The notes under the pieces: generated by a model
Seen by the model: only the letters and a program-made list of their open reading frames with translations
What the model was told of the DNA's origin: nothing
The model's database searches: none
Translations under genes and position numbers: made by a program
Shown here: one piece after another, positions 14,503-23,900 of the stretch
How the letters are laid out: each line of letters begins with the position of its first letter
How positions within the stretch are numbered: the stretch's first letter is position 1
Source of the DNA: DROE01 sp964569865
Lineage (GTDB): Bacteria; Pseudomonadota; Alphaproteobacteria; Rhizobiales; Devosiaceae
Assembly: GCA_964569865.1 (NCBI GenBank)
Contig: CAZMVQ010000035.1
Location: 1 to 24,696 of the forward strand
Reading direction: 5' to 3'
Length of the DNA stretch: 24,696 nucleotides

Positions 14503-15940
14503 AGATTTTAATTTTGGTGACGTTCAGGCAAATTTTGTCGCCGGGAGTTGGGTAACTTCCAAAAAAATTATCGACAACATAAATCCGGCAACGGGGGAAA
14601 GTTTTGCCAAGGTTTCCATGGCCAGCCTGAACGATCTGGAGAGATCAATCTCGCAAGCGCAAAAAATCCATGTCTCCCGAATGCTCTATGAGATGAAGCC
14701 CCATGAGCGCGCTGCAATGTTATATAGAATTGGCGATGCATTGCTTGAGTTGAAACCGGCTGGCGCGCAAGTCTTAAGTCTGGAAAGCGGCAAAAGACTA
14801 TGTGATGCCGAAGACGAATTCGATGAAGCCATTCGCTATTTTCGATATTACGCGGGTATGGCAGACAAGCTGGAGGGGCGCGCTATTCCGCTGGGTGCCG
14901 GGTATATCGATTACACAATCAATATGCCCTACGGCGTGACCGCTCACATTATCCCGTGGAATTTTCCGCTTTCAATTGCTGCCCGCTCGCTTGCGCCAGC
15001 ACTGGCTGCCGCAAATTGTGCCATTGTGAAGGTGGCCGAACTAGCACCCATGGCAGCGCTTTTATTGGGCCGGGCATGTGAAATGGCAGAAGTGCCCAAG
15101 GGCGTGGTCAGTATTCTTTGTGGCGATGGGCCCCAAATTGGTGGCGCATTGGTCAGGCATCCTGATGTGCAACAAGTCGTCTTTACCGGATCTGTTCCGG
15201 TGGGGCAGCAAATTATGGGCGTTTTGGCGGAGCGGGTGGTGCCTTGTGTTACCGAGCTGGGCGGAAAATCCGGGGGAATAGTTGCTAGGGATGCAAACCT
15301 GGAGCGGGTGCTCGACAGTATATATTGGGGCATATTCTTTCATTCGGGACAAGTGTGTTCTGCAATGTCCAGACTGATTGTGCCGCGCGAGATGCAGGAT
15401 GAAATAATCCACATGATTGAAACGCGGATCGATAGTTTTTCAATTGGTGATGGCGTTGAAAATAACGACATTACACCAGTGATATCCGAGGGGCATCTCA
15501 ACGGGATTCTTGGCTCGATTGAAGAAGGAATATCCGAGGGCGCACGCTTGGTTCGAGGAGGTCATAGGCTGAATCGGCGCGGGTTTTTTGTTGCACCGAC
15601 GGTTTTTGCAGATATTCACACAGAAATGACGATAGGAAAAAAAGAAATTTTTGGTCCGGTTTTGGCTCTTCTGCCCTATGATAATGACGCCGAAGCATTA
15701 GCGATTGCCAATGGCACAGATTATGGGTTAGCCGCTGGAGTATTCACTCAGGATATAGACAAAGCTGGATGGTTCAGCGATCGCCTTAATGCCGGTCAGG
15801 TCTATGTAAATGAGTGGTATGGAGGTGGTGTAGAGACACCATTTGGCGGCATGAAAATGTCAGGAAACGGACGTGATAAAGGTCAAGAAGCCATTTTCAA
15901 CTATGTACAAACAAAAAACGTTGCGATCCGCATTGGTTGA
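14489..15940 (+). CDS. NAD(P)-dependent aldehyde dehydrogenase
   Basis: 483 aa from ATG 14489, chosen because TGGAG lies 8 bases upstream and the family-typical sequence begins there; the start overlaps the PrpD gene by 14 bases. Catalytic residues are visible: Asn158 in IPWNFPL, Lys181 in the VKVAELAP segment, Glu256 in VTELGGKSGG and Cys290 in HSGQVCSAMSR. PFGGMKMSGNGRDKG closes the domain. It oxidises an aldehyde to the acid. As the last gene after an aldolase, it should take the aldolase's aldehyde product. The family also includes betaine-aldehyde and trimethylaminobutyraldehyde dehydrogenases, but the specificity cannot be read here. Confidence 0.92.
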   Translation: MPAGEDFNFGDVQANFVAGSWVTSKKIIDNINPATGESFAKVSMASLNDLERSISQAQKIHVSRMLYEMKPHERAAMLYRIGDALLELKPAGAQVLSLESGKRLCDAEDEFDEAIRYFRYYAGMADKLEGRAIPLGAGYIDYTINMPYGVTAHIIPWNFPLSIAARSLAPALAAANCAIVKVAELAPMAALLLGRACEMAEVPKGVVSILCGDGPQIGGALVRHPDVQQVVFTGSVPVGQQIMGVLAERVVPCVTELGGKSGGIVARDANLERVLDSIYWGIFFHSGQVCSAMSRLIVPREMQDEIIHMIETRIDSFSIGDGVENNDITPVISEGHLNGILGSIEEGISEGARLVRGGHRLNRRGFFVAPTVFADIHTEMTIGKKEIFGPVLALLPYDNDAEALAIANGTDYGLAAGVFTQDIDKAGWFSDRLNAGQVYVNEWYGGGVETPFGGMKMSGNGRDKGQEAIFNYVQTKNVAIRIG

Positions 15941-16464
15941 GTTTGATGCGAACATGAACTTGAGGCTTGAATTGTCTGTTGCCCACGTCGATCAAGACAT
16001 CATTCGTTTGCCTTAAGTGAAATTTGAATTGAATTAGCCCAAAACCCATCAAATAATGCTGGCGCCGTAAGTTCGTCTTTGGCAAAATTTTGCACCAATT
16101 CAATGTCGCAAAAGCAACATAATCAGTCCCATTGCATCACTGTTCGATCTCTCATGTCCTCATTCAAATGCAAGGAGAGGCGTACAATTTGATATTGCAC
16201 CTTACCCAAGTTCATCTGCCGACCTGAAATACCTATGTGAAAACCAGAAAAATATAGGCCAAAAAAGCGTGTCGCGGCACACAAATTTCTGGCACCAATA
16301 ACCATTCAAAAAGCAATACCTCCCTCCGCCAATCATCTTCGAAGGCTTGACAATCGAGCCCGTCCGTGTGGCTTTAAAGAGCATAGTCGGCTTAGTCGTG
16401 CACATGTGTGGGTCGAAAAGCTGAATAAAGAATATGTGAAAAGTTAAATATGGGAGTTGAATTC
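15941..16464. other. Long intergenic region before the ABC transporter operon
   Basis: About 520 bases with no recognisable gene on either strand. Short minus-strand frames exist (for example 16123-16305) but have no family match or ribosome binding site. A TTGACA at 16347-16352 is a perfect -35 hexamer, with only weak -10 candidates about 18-20 bases on. It must contain the transporter promoter. No clear terminator follows the aldehyde dehydrogenase gene. Confidence 0.4.
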
Positions 16465-17298
16465 ATGAAATTAATTCGTCGAATGGTTGCAATTGGTGCA
16501 GCTACGGCGCTGGTGATGTCCGCTAGCGTTTCATTTGCTGGAGAAACGCTAGATCGCGTTATGTCCAATGGCGTACTAAAGGTCGCAACCGATGCGGCAT
16601 GGGCACCACAATCGTTTTTGAATGACGATAACGAGATGGACGGTTTTGATGTGGATGTGGCACGTGAAATTGCCAAACGTCTTGGTGTAGATGTTGAATT
16701 TGTTACGCCGTCTTGGGATATTATCACTGCCGGCAACTGGAATGGCCGCTGGGATCTTTCCGTTGGATCAATGACTCCAACATTGGGACGCGCCGAAGTG
16801 CTGAGCTTTCCCGCCGTTTATTACTTCACACCTGCCTCGGTGGCTGTGCATGCGGATAGCCCGTTCCAGTCAATTTCAGAATTGAATGGAAAAGCGGTTG
16901 GCGCAACAACAGCATCAACGTTTGAACTCTATCTGCAAAAAGACCTGGAAATAGATGCAGAGGGCGTTCCTTCCTTTGAATATCAAATCACTGCTGGCGA
17001 AAACAAATCCTACAGAGATAGTACCGCTGCTATGGATGATTTACGTCTTGGTGATGGTGTGCGTCTTAACGGTATGGTTGGCTCACTGCCAGCGATCATG
17101 AATGCCATCGAAAATAACTACCCGCTGCGCATCCTTGGTGACCCGGTCTTTTATGAGCCACTTGCTTTGGCAATCGACAAGGGTGATCAGGAGTTCAACG
17201 ACAAACTGGCATCCATTGTTGCCGCCATGCAGGATGAGGGTGTTTTGACCGAATTGTCCGAAAAATGGTATGGCGTTGACTATACTTCCACTCGTTAA
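16465..17298 (+). CDS. Polar amino acid-type ABC transporter substrate-binding protein
   Basis: 277 aa from ATG 16465 (GGGAG 8 bases upstream; an in-frame ATG at 16450 has no such site). A Sec signal peptide is clear: MKLIRR, a hydrophobic stretch and a cleavage region near ASVSFAGE. The mature part is an SBP_bac_3 fold, with GVLKVATDAAWAPQSF, GFDVDVAREIAKRLG and SMTPTLGRAEVLSF, whose arginine should bind a carboxylate. The aspartate that usually contacts the alpha-amino group of the ligand (in DAVVGD-like segments) appears to be replaced: the segment reads LNGMVGSLPA. This may mean a ligand without a free amino group. It works in the periplasm with the permease and ATPase downstream. Confidence 0.9.
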   Translation: MKLIRRMVAIGAATALVMSASVSFAGETLDRVMSNGVLKVATDAAWAPQSFLNDDNEMDGFDVDVAREIAKRLGVDVEFVTPSWDIITAGNWNGRWDLSVGSMTPTLGRAEVLSFPAVYYFTPASVAVHADSPFQSISELNGKAVGATTASTFELYLQKDLEIDAEGVPSFEYQITAGENKSYRDSTAAMDDLRLGDGVRLNGMVGSLPAIMNAIENNYPLRILGDPVFYEPLALAIDKGDQEFNDKLASIVAAMQDEGVLTELSEKWYGVDYTSTR

Positions 17299-17322
17299 CC
17301 AATGCTAAAATGATATAAGCTC

Positions 17323-17353
17323 GGCCCTCTAAAATAGAGGGCCGGGTTTTTTT
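17323..17353 (+). terminator. Rho-independent terminator/attenuator after the binding-protein gene
   Basis: Perfect 9-bp stem GGCCCTCTA (17323-17331) with TAGAGGGCC (17335-17343), loop AAA, followed by GGG and seven Ts. It lies 24 bases after the binding-protein stop and before the permease. It probably lets the binding protein be made in excess of the membrane parts. Confidence 0.88.
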
Positions 17354-17416
17354 AAATGGGGAAAGCATTGCCCTCTATTTTAGAGGGGCGGGTTTTTTCA
17401 AAAGGGGGAAACATTG
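17325..17416 (+). repeat. 46-bp imperfect tandem repeat: hairpin, T-run, Shine-Dalgarno and TTG
   Basis: Copies 17325-17370 and 17371-17416 abut exactly and agree at about 38 of 46 positions by hand alignment. Each has a hairpin arm pair (CCCTCTA/TAGAGGG), GGG plus a T-run, a purine-rich GGGGAA and a final TTG. The second TTG is the start of the permease gene. The three hairpin-loop bases are AAA in copy 1 and TTT in copy 2, as if the palindrome had flipped. Confidence 0.85.
17371..17398 (+). terminator. Second terminator-like hairpin just before the permease start
   Basis: Stem CCCTCTA (17371-17377) with TAGAGGG (17381-17387), loop TTT, then GCGGG and six Ts. It ends about 16 bases before the permease TTG. 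In series with the first hairpin it should further reduce read-through from the binding-protein gene. Confidence 0.7.
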
Positions 17417-18385
17417 TTATACGCAGATACAGTCGTTAGTGATCCGCTTGTCCACAAACCTAAAACCCTGGCCATAATGCTTTTGGTTGGCCTGGTTGTT
17501 TTTAGTTTTTTTGGCCTTAGCAATACCATTTTTGGCGAATTTATGCGCCCGGTTATTGGAGAACCTTCTGAATCGGGGCTGTTTGGCAATGTTGCCGTTG
17601 GTCTTGTGGTATCAATGTTATTTGTCGGAAACGTTTTCCTCATCGGATTTTTAGCATTTCGAATTCAGGTTATCGTAGTCTGGATTGAGTTGTTATTATT
17701 GTTTCTGGCATTTTTTTACAGCTTTGATTTAAAATACGAATTTATTCAGTCCAAAATCTGGTTCATGATTTCGCAAGGCGTGATGACAACGCTGTTTATT
17801 TCAGCAGTTTCCATCGTTTTAGCCTCTGGATTGGCAATCATTGGTGCAGTCGCCAAACTTTCCTCCAACGGCTTTGCTTTTGCCATTGCGAGTTTTTATA
17901 CCTCATTCTTCCGTGGATTGCCGTTGTTGATGCAGGTCTATCTGATTTATCTGGGCATGCCCCAATTGGGCTATGTGATTGATGCGGTACCTGCTGGCGT
18001 GTTGGCGCTGACCCTTTGTTATGGCGCCTATATGACTGAAATTTTCAGGGCCGGCATTCAGTCAATTTCCAAGGGACAGTGGGAAGCATCGCGCTCAATG
18101 GGTTTTGGTTTTGGCCTGACCATGCGCAAGATAATCTTGCCGCAAGCCATGCCGTTAATTATTCCACCTACAGGCAATCAATTCATTGCCATGCTCAAGG
18201 ATAGTTCCCTTGTTTCTGTTATCGGGGTTTGGGAATTGATGTTTTTGGCGCGCACTTTGGGCAACAAGGATTTCCGTCACATGGAAATGTTGATTACGGC
18301 CGCTTTGATTTACTGGGTAATGTCCATGTGTCTGGAATTGATACAAAGTCGTATCGAGCGCCACTATCGTACCAAAAGCCATTAG
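17414..18385 (+). CDS. Amino acid ABC transporter permease
   Basis: 323 aa from TTG 17414, preceded by GGGGGAAA. Three hydrophobic segments within about the first 110 residues (for example LAIMLLVGLVVFSFFG and VWIELLLLFLAFFYSF) precede a standard permease domain starting near FMISQGVMTTLFISAV. SFFRGLPLLMQVYLIYLGMP and the ATPase-coupling loop EASRSMGFGFGLTMRKIILP are typical of the His/Glu/Gln/opine class. It is longer than the usual 220-240 aa member, because of the N-terminal part. Only one permease gene is present, so a homodimer is likely. The tandem terminator repeat lies directly upstream, and the ATPase gene follows 14 bases later. Confidence 0.9.
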   Translation: MLYADTVVSDPLVHKPKTLAIMLLVGLVVFSFFGLSNTIFGEFMRPVIGEPSESGLFGNVAVGLVVSMLFVGNVFLIGFLAFRIQVIVVWIELLLLFLAFFYSFDLKYEFIQSKIWFMISQGVMTTLFISAVSIVLASGLAIIGAVAKLSSNGFAFAIASFYTSFFRGLPLLMQVYLIYLGMPQLGYVIDAVPAGVLALTLCYGAYMTEIFRAGIQSISKGQWEASRSMGFGFGLTMRKIILPQAMPLIIPPTGNQFIAMLKDSSLVSVIGVWELMFLARTLGNKDFRHMEMLITAALIYWVMSMCLELIQSRIERHYRTKSH

Positions 18386-18399
18386 AGGATAAATCAATC

Positions 18400-19140
18400 A
18401 TGAGCGAAATAATTATCGAAATGAAGGGCGTCAACAAATGGTACGGTGACTTCCAAGCTTTGAAAAATATCAATTTTACCGTGCACAAGGGTGACAAAAT
18501 CGTTGTTTGCGGTCCATCTGGTTCAGGCAAATCGACTATGATCCGCACGCTTAACTGGCTTGAAGCCCACCAGGAAGGCACCATCACGGTCAATGGCACC
18601 GAGATGCGTAAGAAAATGAAAAACGTCAACGAAGTCAGAATGGATGTTGGAATGGTATTTCAGCACTTCAATCTTTTTCCCCATCTTAGCGTCATGCAAA
18701 ATCTTATGGCCGGACCCATGTGGGTGCGTGGAGTTAAGGAAAAGGAAGCTCGCGCAACAGCGGAAATGTTTCTGGAGAGGGTAAAAATTCCAGAGCAGGC
18801 CAATAAATATCCCGGGCAATTGTCCGGCGGACAGCAGCAGCGGGTGGCAATTGCGCGCTCGCTTTGCATGAAACCCAAGATCATGCTGTTTGACGAGCCG
18901 ACCTCGGCATTGGACCCTGAAATGGTGTCCGAGGTGCTCGACACAATGATGGAATTGGCCAAGGACGGCATGACGATGGTTTGCGTTACCCATGAAATGG
19001 GATTTGCGCGAGCAGTTGCGGATCGTGTGGTTTTCATGGATGAAGGCGAGATTGTTGAAGAGGGCGAACCGGTGAGCTTTTTTGAAAATCCAAAAAATGA
19101 AAGAACCCAGAATTTTCTCGGTCAGATTTTGCAGCATTGA
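18400..19140 (+). CDS. Amino acid ABC transporter ATP-binding protein
   Basis: 246 aa from ATG 18400, with AGAGGAT about 7 bases upstream. Walker A is GPSGSGKST (38-46), the Q-loop is in VFQHFNLFPH, the signature is LSGGQQQR, Walker B is IMLFDEPTSALDPE and the switch histidine is in VTHEMGFA. The protein matches the GlnQ/HisP class throughout and powers uptake through the permease encoded just upstream. It is the last gene of the transporter operon; a hairpin terminator lies about 90 bases downstream. Confidence 0.95.
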   Translation: MSEIIIEMKGVNKWYGDFQALKNINFTVHKGDKIVVCGPSGSGKSTMIRTLNWLEAHQEGTITVNGTEMRKKMKNVNEVRMDVGMVFQHFNLFPHLSVMQNLMAGPMWVRGVKEKEARATAEMFLERVKIPEQANKYPGQLSGGQQQRVAIARSLCMKPKIMLFDEPTSALDPEMVSEVLDTMMELAKDGMTMVCVTHEMGFARAVADRVVFMDEGEIVEEGEPVSFFENPKNERTQNFLGQILQH

Positions 19141-19229
19141 TATATGCTAACAACAAAAAATTGACTTGAGTGAAGTGAAAACTTATGGATTTTTATGCAA
19201 ATTATGCTCTGGTTGGCAAAATAAGTGCA

Positions 19230-19259
19230 ACAGACAGCAAAGCTCGGCTTGTCTGTTTT
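19230..19259 (+). terminator. Terminator between transporter and sarcosine oxidase operons
   Basis: Arms ACAGACA (19230-19236) and TGTCTGT (19250-19256) pair perfectly over a 13-base loop, and Ts follow. It lies about 90 bases after the ATPase stop and about 95 bases before soxB, separating the two transcripts. The stem is short, so strength is moderate. Confidence 0.6.
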
Positions 19260-19353
19260 AAAAAAGCGCATGTCCAAATGGGCAAAGTCCCAGGGACAAT
19301 TTCATTCATGATCGCGCCGAGAATTTAGGGATCGCAGCCGGGAGAATAATGCG

Positions 19354-20604
19354 GTGAAATATTCGCTTTTCAGCCTCGCCGCCAACGCGATTACCAAGCA
19401 CAAAAATTGGAAGCCCGCACTTGTTGATGCAGCGCCAAAAGAAAAATATGACGCAATTATCATTGGCGGCGGCGGGCATGGTTTAGCCACCGCCTATTAC
19501 CTTGCCAAAGAATTTGGCTTAACCAATGTAGCGGTGCTTGAAAAAAGCGTTATTGGTTTGGGTAATGTCGGTCGAAACACGACCATTGTCAGATCAAACT
19601 ATCTTTTGCCCCAGAACGGTATTTTTTACGAACATTCACTACGTCAGTGGGAAACACTGGAAAAAGAACTCAATTACAACGTAATGGTTTCCCAGCGCGG
19701 CGTAGTAAATCTTTTTCATTCAGATTCTCAGCGCGACGCTTTTGCGCGACGCGGCAACGCGATGCGCTTGAGTGGTGCGGACGCTGAATTGCTCGGGCGC
19801 GACAAGTTGAAAAAAATGCTGCCTTTTTTAGACTTTGACAATGCCCGGTTTCCTATTATGGGCGCCCTGCTGCAAAAAACCGGCGGTACGGTACGACATG
19901 ATGCGGTTGCATGGGGATACGCTCGCGCCGCCTCAGAACTGGGCGTTGATATTGTGCAAAATTGCGAAGTGAGCGGTTTTGAAATCTCAAATGGGAAGGT
20001 AACGGGCGTTCAAACAACACGCGGCACGATCAAAGCAGATAAAATCGGTATCTCGGTTGCAGGGAATTCTTCTGCACTGGCGCACATGGCGGGGTTTCGC
20101 TTGCCCATCGAAAGCCATCTGCTACAGGCCTTTGTCACCGAAGCCGTTAAACCACTTATACCCAACGTAATCACCTTCGGTGCCGGGCATTTTTATGTAT
20201 CCCAGTCCGATAAGGGCGGCCTCGTATTCGGTGGCGATCTGGATGGCTTTAATTCCTACGCTCAGCGGGGCGGCATCCATACATTAAGGGATGTGGTGGA
20301 AAGCGGAATGGCGATTATGCCAATGATCGGACGCATAAAATTATTGCGCAGTTGGGGGGGCACCGTTGATATGTCGATGGATGGCTCGCCGATTATTGAT
20401 CGTGCCCCGGTGGAGGGAATTTTTATCAATGCAGGCTGGTGCTATGGCGGCTTCAAGGCAACGCCTGCCGCCGGTTTCAGCTTTGCCCATCTGATTGCAC
20501 GCGATGAACCCCATAAAATTGCCCGATCATTCACATTAGGCAGATTTGCCTCCGGTCAAATTATTGATGAAAAAGGCCAAGGGGCCCAACCCAACCTGCA
20601 CTAG
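19354..20604 (+). CDS. soxB: Sarcosine oxidase subunit beta
   Basis: 416 aa from GTG 19354, with GGGAGA about 8 bases upstream. It is the catalytic flavoprotein subunit of heterotetrameric sarcosine oxidase, which converts sarcosine, O2 and THF to glycine, H2O2 and methylene-THF. The FAD-binding GGGGHG is at 38-43, with VLEKSVIGLGNVGRNTT after it. GGTVRHDAVAWGYARAA has His182 at the position of the histidine that covalently holds FMN in characterised enzymes. MSMDGSPIIDRAP and NAGWCYGGFKATPAAG are the family C-terminus. It opens the soxBDAG run, 36 bases before soxD. Confidence 0.96.
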   Translation: MKYSLFSLAANAITKHKNWKPALVDAAPKEKYDAIIIGGGGHGLATAYYLAKEFGLTNVAVLEKSVIGLGNVGRNTTIVRSNYLLPQNGIFYEHSLRQWETLEKELNYNVMVSQRGVVNLFHSDSQRDAFARRGNAMRLSGADAELLGRDKLKKMLPFLDFDNARFPIMGALLQKTGGTVRHDAVAWGYARAASELGVDIVQNCEVSGFEISNGKVTGVQTTRGTIKADKIGISVAGNSSALAHMAGFRLPIESHLLQAFVTEAVKPLIPNVITFGAGHFYVSQSDKGGLVFGGDLDGFNSYAQRGGIHTLRDVVESGMAIMPMIGRIKLLRSWGGTVDMSMDGSPIIDRAPVEGIFINAGWCYGGFKATPAAGFSFAHLIARDEPHKIARSFTLGRFASGQIIDEKGQGAQPNLH

Positions 20605-20640
20605 GCATTAGGCCCGTAAATTTGGGTCAGGAGAACATTT

Positions 20641-20916
20641 ATGCGCATAAACTGCCCCTATTGCGGAAACCGGGATGTCGCCGAGTTTAGCTCGATGGGA
20701 GAAGAGCATTCTACTCGTCCAGACCCGCAACAGCCCGACGCAGAAACCGCGTTTGTGGACTATATTTATTTGCGGGATAATCCAGCGGGGCCAAACAATG
20801 AACTCTGGTATCACGGGCAAGGATGCAGGCAGTGGTTGCGGGTTAAGCGAAACACATTGTCCCACGAAATTTTGAGCGTTTCATTGGCCGCAGGCGGTGA
20901 GCATAATGGCAAATAA
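20641..20916 (+). CDS. soxD: Sarcosine oxidase subunit delta
   Basis: 91 aa, normal size. It is the small zinc-binding subunit. Cys5 and Cys8 (NCPYCG) with His58 and Cys62 (YHGQGCRQW) match the zinc ligands of known SoxD. RDNPAGPNNELWYH is a family hallmark. GGAGA lies upstream of the ATG, and the gene overlaps soxA by 11 bases. The order after soxB is the classical one. Confidence 0.96.
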   Translation: MRINCPYCGNRDVAEFSSMGEEHSTRPDPQQPDAETAFVDYIYLRDNPAGPNNELWYHGQGCRQWLRVKRNTLSHEILSVSLAAGGEHNGK

Positions 20917-23900
20917 TTCCGATTTGGCTTCAAAGCCAGCTCTACCCACAAATGCGAGCCAACCCAATCGTCTGGCCGAGGGGGGGCAGATTGATCGCTC
21001 CCGTCCCNNNNNNNNNNNNNNNNNNNNNNNNNNNNNNNNNNNNNNNNNNNNNNNNNNNNNNNNNNNNNNNNNNNNNNNNNNNNNNNNNNNNNNNNNNNNN
21101 NNNNNNNTGCGAGCCAACCCAATCGTCTGGCCGAGGGGGGGCAGATTGATCGCTCCCGTCCCATTTCGTTTAGTTTTGATGGATACCAGCTTGGGGCATT
21201 TTCTGGCGATAGCCTTGCTTCGGCACTGTTGGCCAATGATATTAAACTTGTTGCACGCTCCTTCAAATATCATCGCCCACGCGGAATTTTCTCAGCCGGA
21301 TCTGAAGAGCCCAATGCGCTTTTAACTGTGGGCGAAGGCAAATACCGAGAACCAAACTGCAAGGCAACAACTATTGAATTAGTTGAGGGCATGGCCGCGC
21401 GAACACAAAACGCATGGCCTTCAATCGGGTTCGATGTTGGCGCTCTTTCCTCCGCATTCTCACCATTTCTGCCGGCTGGATTTTATTACAAGACATTTAT
21501 GTGGCCATCTGCTTTTTGGGAACGGATTTATGAACCCATTATTCGCCATGCGGCAGGTTTGGGCAGCGCCAGCAATTTGCCAGACCCTGATCAATATGAC
21601 GTACAGCATAAATTTTGCGATCTGTTGATTGTCGGTTCCGGTCCAGCCGGGCTGGCGGCGGCAGTTGAGGCCGGACGGTCCGGTTTGCGCGTCATGCTTT
21701 GCGACGAAGATTTTGCTATGGGGGGGCGTTTAACCAGCGAAAAATTGCACATCGGGGACCAAAATTGTGCTGAGTGGGCTGCTTCTTGCCTTGCCGAGCT
21801 TGCTTCGATGTCCAATGTTCGTATGTGTGCCAGCACAGCCATTGTCGGGCGCTATGATGGTTGCACCTATCTTGGTGTTCAAAAACTTAGTGCTGACCCG
21901 CTGAGTAAGGCAGAGCAGACATATGCTGAGAAACTCTGGATCATTGTTCCATCTCAGGTAATCATGTCCACCGGGGCCACGGAAAGATCGCTGGTATTTG
22001 GCGGTAATGACCGGCCGGGCATAATGCTGGCATCTGCAGTGCGCACCTATATCAACCGCTTTGGAGTTGCACCGGGCAAACGCGCTGCCATATTCACATG
22101 TTGCGATGATGGCTGGCGCACCGCAAAAGACATGGACGCGGCGGGCGTAGAAGTCGTTGCAATAGTGGATTCTCGAAAATCATTGCCCGACGAAGTGCTG
22201 GCGCTTGGTGCAAATTCATCAGCCCGGATTATGCTTGGTGCTACTGTCATTGCCACAAAAGGGTGGAAAGGATTGCGCCAGATCAGTGTCAGTGATCAGC
22301 AAGGCAAGGTCTTTAAATTTGATGTTGATCTTTTAGCGGTTTCGGGGGGGTGGAACCCCAATATTTCTTTAGCAACCCACCTTGGTGGCAAGCCGATATG
22401 GTGCGAAGAAATAAAATCATTCAAAATGGCCAGCGGCGATCAGGTTGAAAACGTTCAAATTGTCGGCGCTGCGGCAGGGCAATATTCACTCGGCGCAGCT
22501 CTAAGCGACGGTTTAAAGGCGGCAGGTCTTGTAACAAAAGGCAAGGCAAAACTTATCTTGCCAAAAACCGATGATGAAAGTTTTGCCGTTACACCATTAT
22601 GGGTGGTTCCCAAGTCTATAGGCAAGGCGTTTGTTGATCTGCAAAACGACGTCACCAACACCGATATTGATCTTGCATGGCGGGAGGGTTTTAAAAATCC
22701 TGAACATGTCAAACGTTACACAACCCTTGGCATGGGCACCGATCAGGGTCGCACCGGCACCGTTAACGGTTTGGCCCAAATCGCTCTGGCCAATAACGAG
22801 CCGATGGGTGTTACCGGCAATATTACAGGTCGGCCACCCTATGTCCCCGTTCGACTTGGATCGCTGGCCGGTTTACATCGAGGTAAACATTTCAGACCAA
22901 CACGGCGCACCAGCGCTCACGATGCCGCAATAGCGCTTGGTGCTCATTTTGTTGAGGCAGGTGAGTGGTTGCGTCCGCAATGGTACACACAGGCAGGGGA
23001 AACCAACTGGCTGCAAACCGTAACCCGTGAAGCTGCGGCGGTGCGAAAATCAGTGGGCGTGTGCGACGTTTCAACACTTGGCAAGATCGATGTTCAGGGC
23101 TCCGATGCGGCTGAATTTTTAAATCGGGTCTATATCAATAACATAGCCGGTGTTGCTGTGAACAAAGTTCGCTATGGTGTCATGTTGCGCGAAGATGGAT
23201 TTGTGCTCGATGATGGCACCGCTGCACGCTTTGGGCAAAATCATTTCGTGGTGTCCACGACCACTGCTAACGCTGGCAAAATTATGCAGCATCTTTATTA
23301 TTGCCATCAGGTTTTGTGGCCACAGCTTGATGTTCAAATGATCTCGGTCACCGAGCAATGGGCGCAATATGCCATCGCCGGACCAAATTCGGCCAAGGTG
23401 ATGAAGCTACTGGTTGGTGATCATCTGGATTTGAGCGATGAGGCGTTTGCTTTTATGGCTTGCGCCGAATTCTCGCTCGCCGGCATTCCTGCGCGTGCAT
23501 TTCGCGTATCATTTTCGGGCGAGCGCGCCTATGAAATCGCAGTGCCTGCCCAATATGGTCAAGTGATATTTGAACAATTGCTTTCCCTTGGAAAACAATG
23601 GGATATCACCCCATATGGCACCGACGCTCTGGCTGTTCTGCGCATAGAAAAGGGCCATGTTTCAGGACCTGAACTGGTGGGGCAAACCACAGCTTCAGAT
23701 TTGGGATTTGGAGGTATGATGTCAAAGAAGAAAGATTTTATCGGGCGCGTGCTGGCGGGCCGAGCGGCACTGATTGATCAGGACCGTCCCTCACTCGTTG
23801 GATTGCAACCCGTTTTGAAGGGTGATAAATTTTCTTCCGGTGCACAGTTTTTACCTGTTGGAGCCGCCTCTGTTGCAGATAATTGTATGGGCTATATTAC

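Noticed and set aside
16123..16405. Overlapping minus-strand frames in the intergenic region before the transporter
   Set aside because: No ribosome binding site, no recognisable family and no continuous protein-like features; kept only as an unexplained non-coding stretch.
17323..17398. CRISPR-like or phage repeat because of regular spacing
   Set aside because: Only two abutting copies without spacers; each copy is a terminator plus start signal.
20897..21325. Separate ORFs running through the N block as small novel proteins
   Set aside because: They exist only because Ns were translated and the 55-bp end was duplicated; the true frame is soxA.
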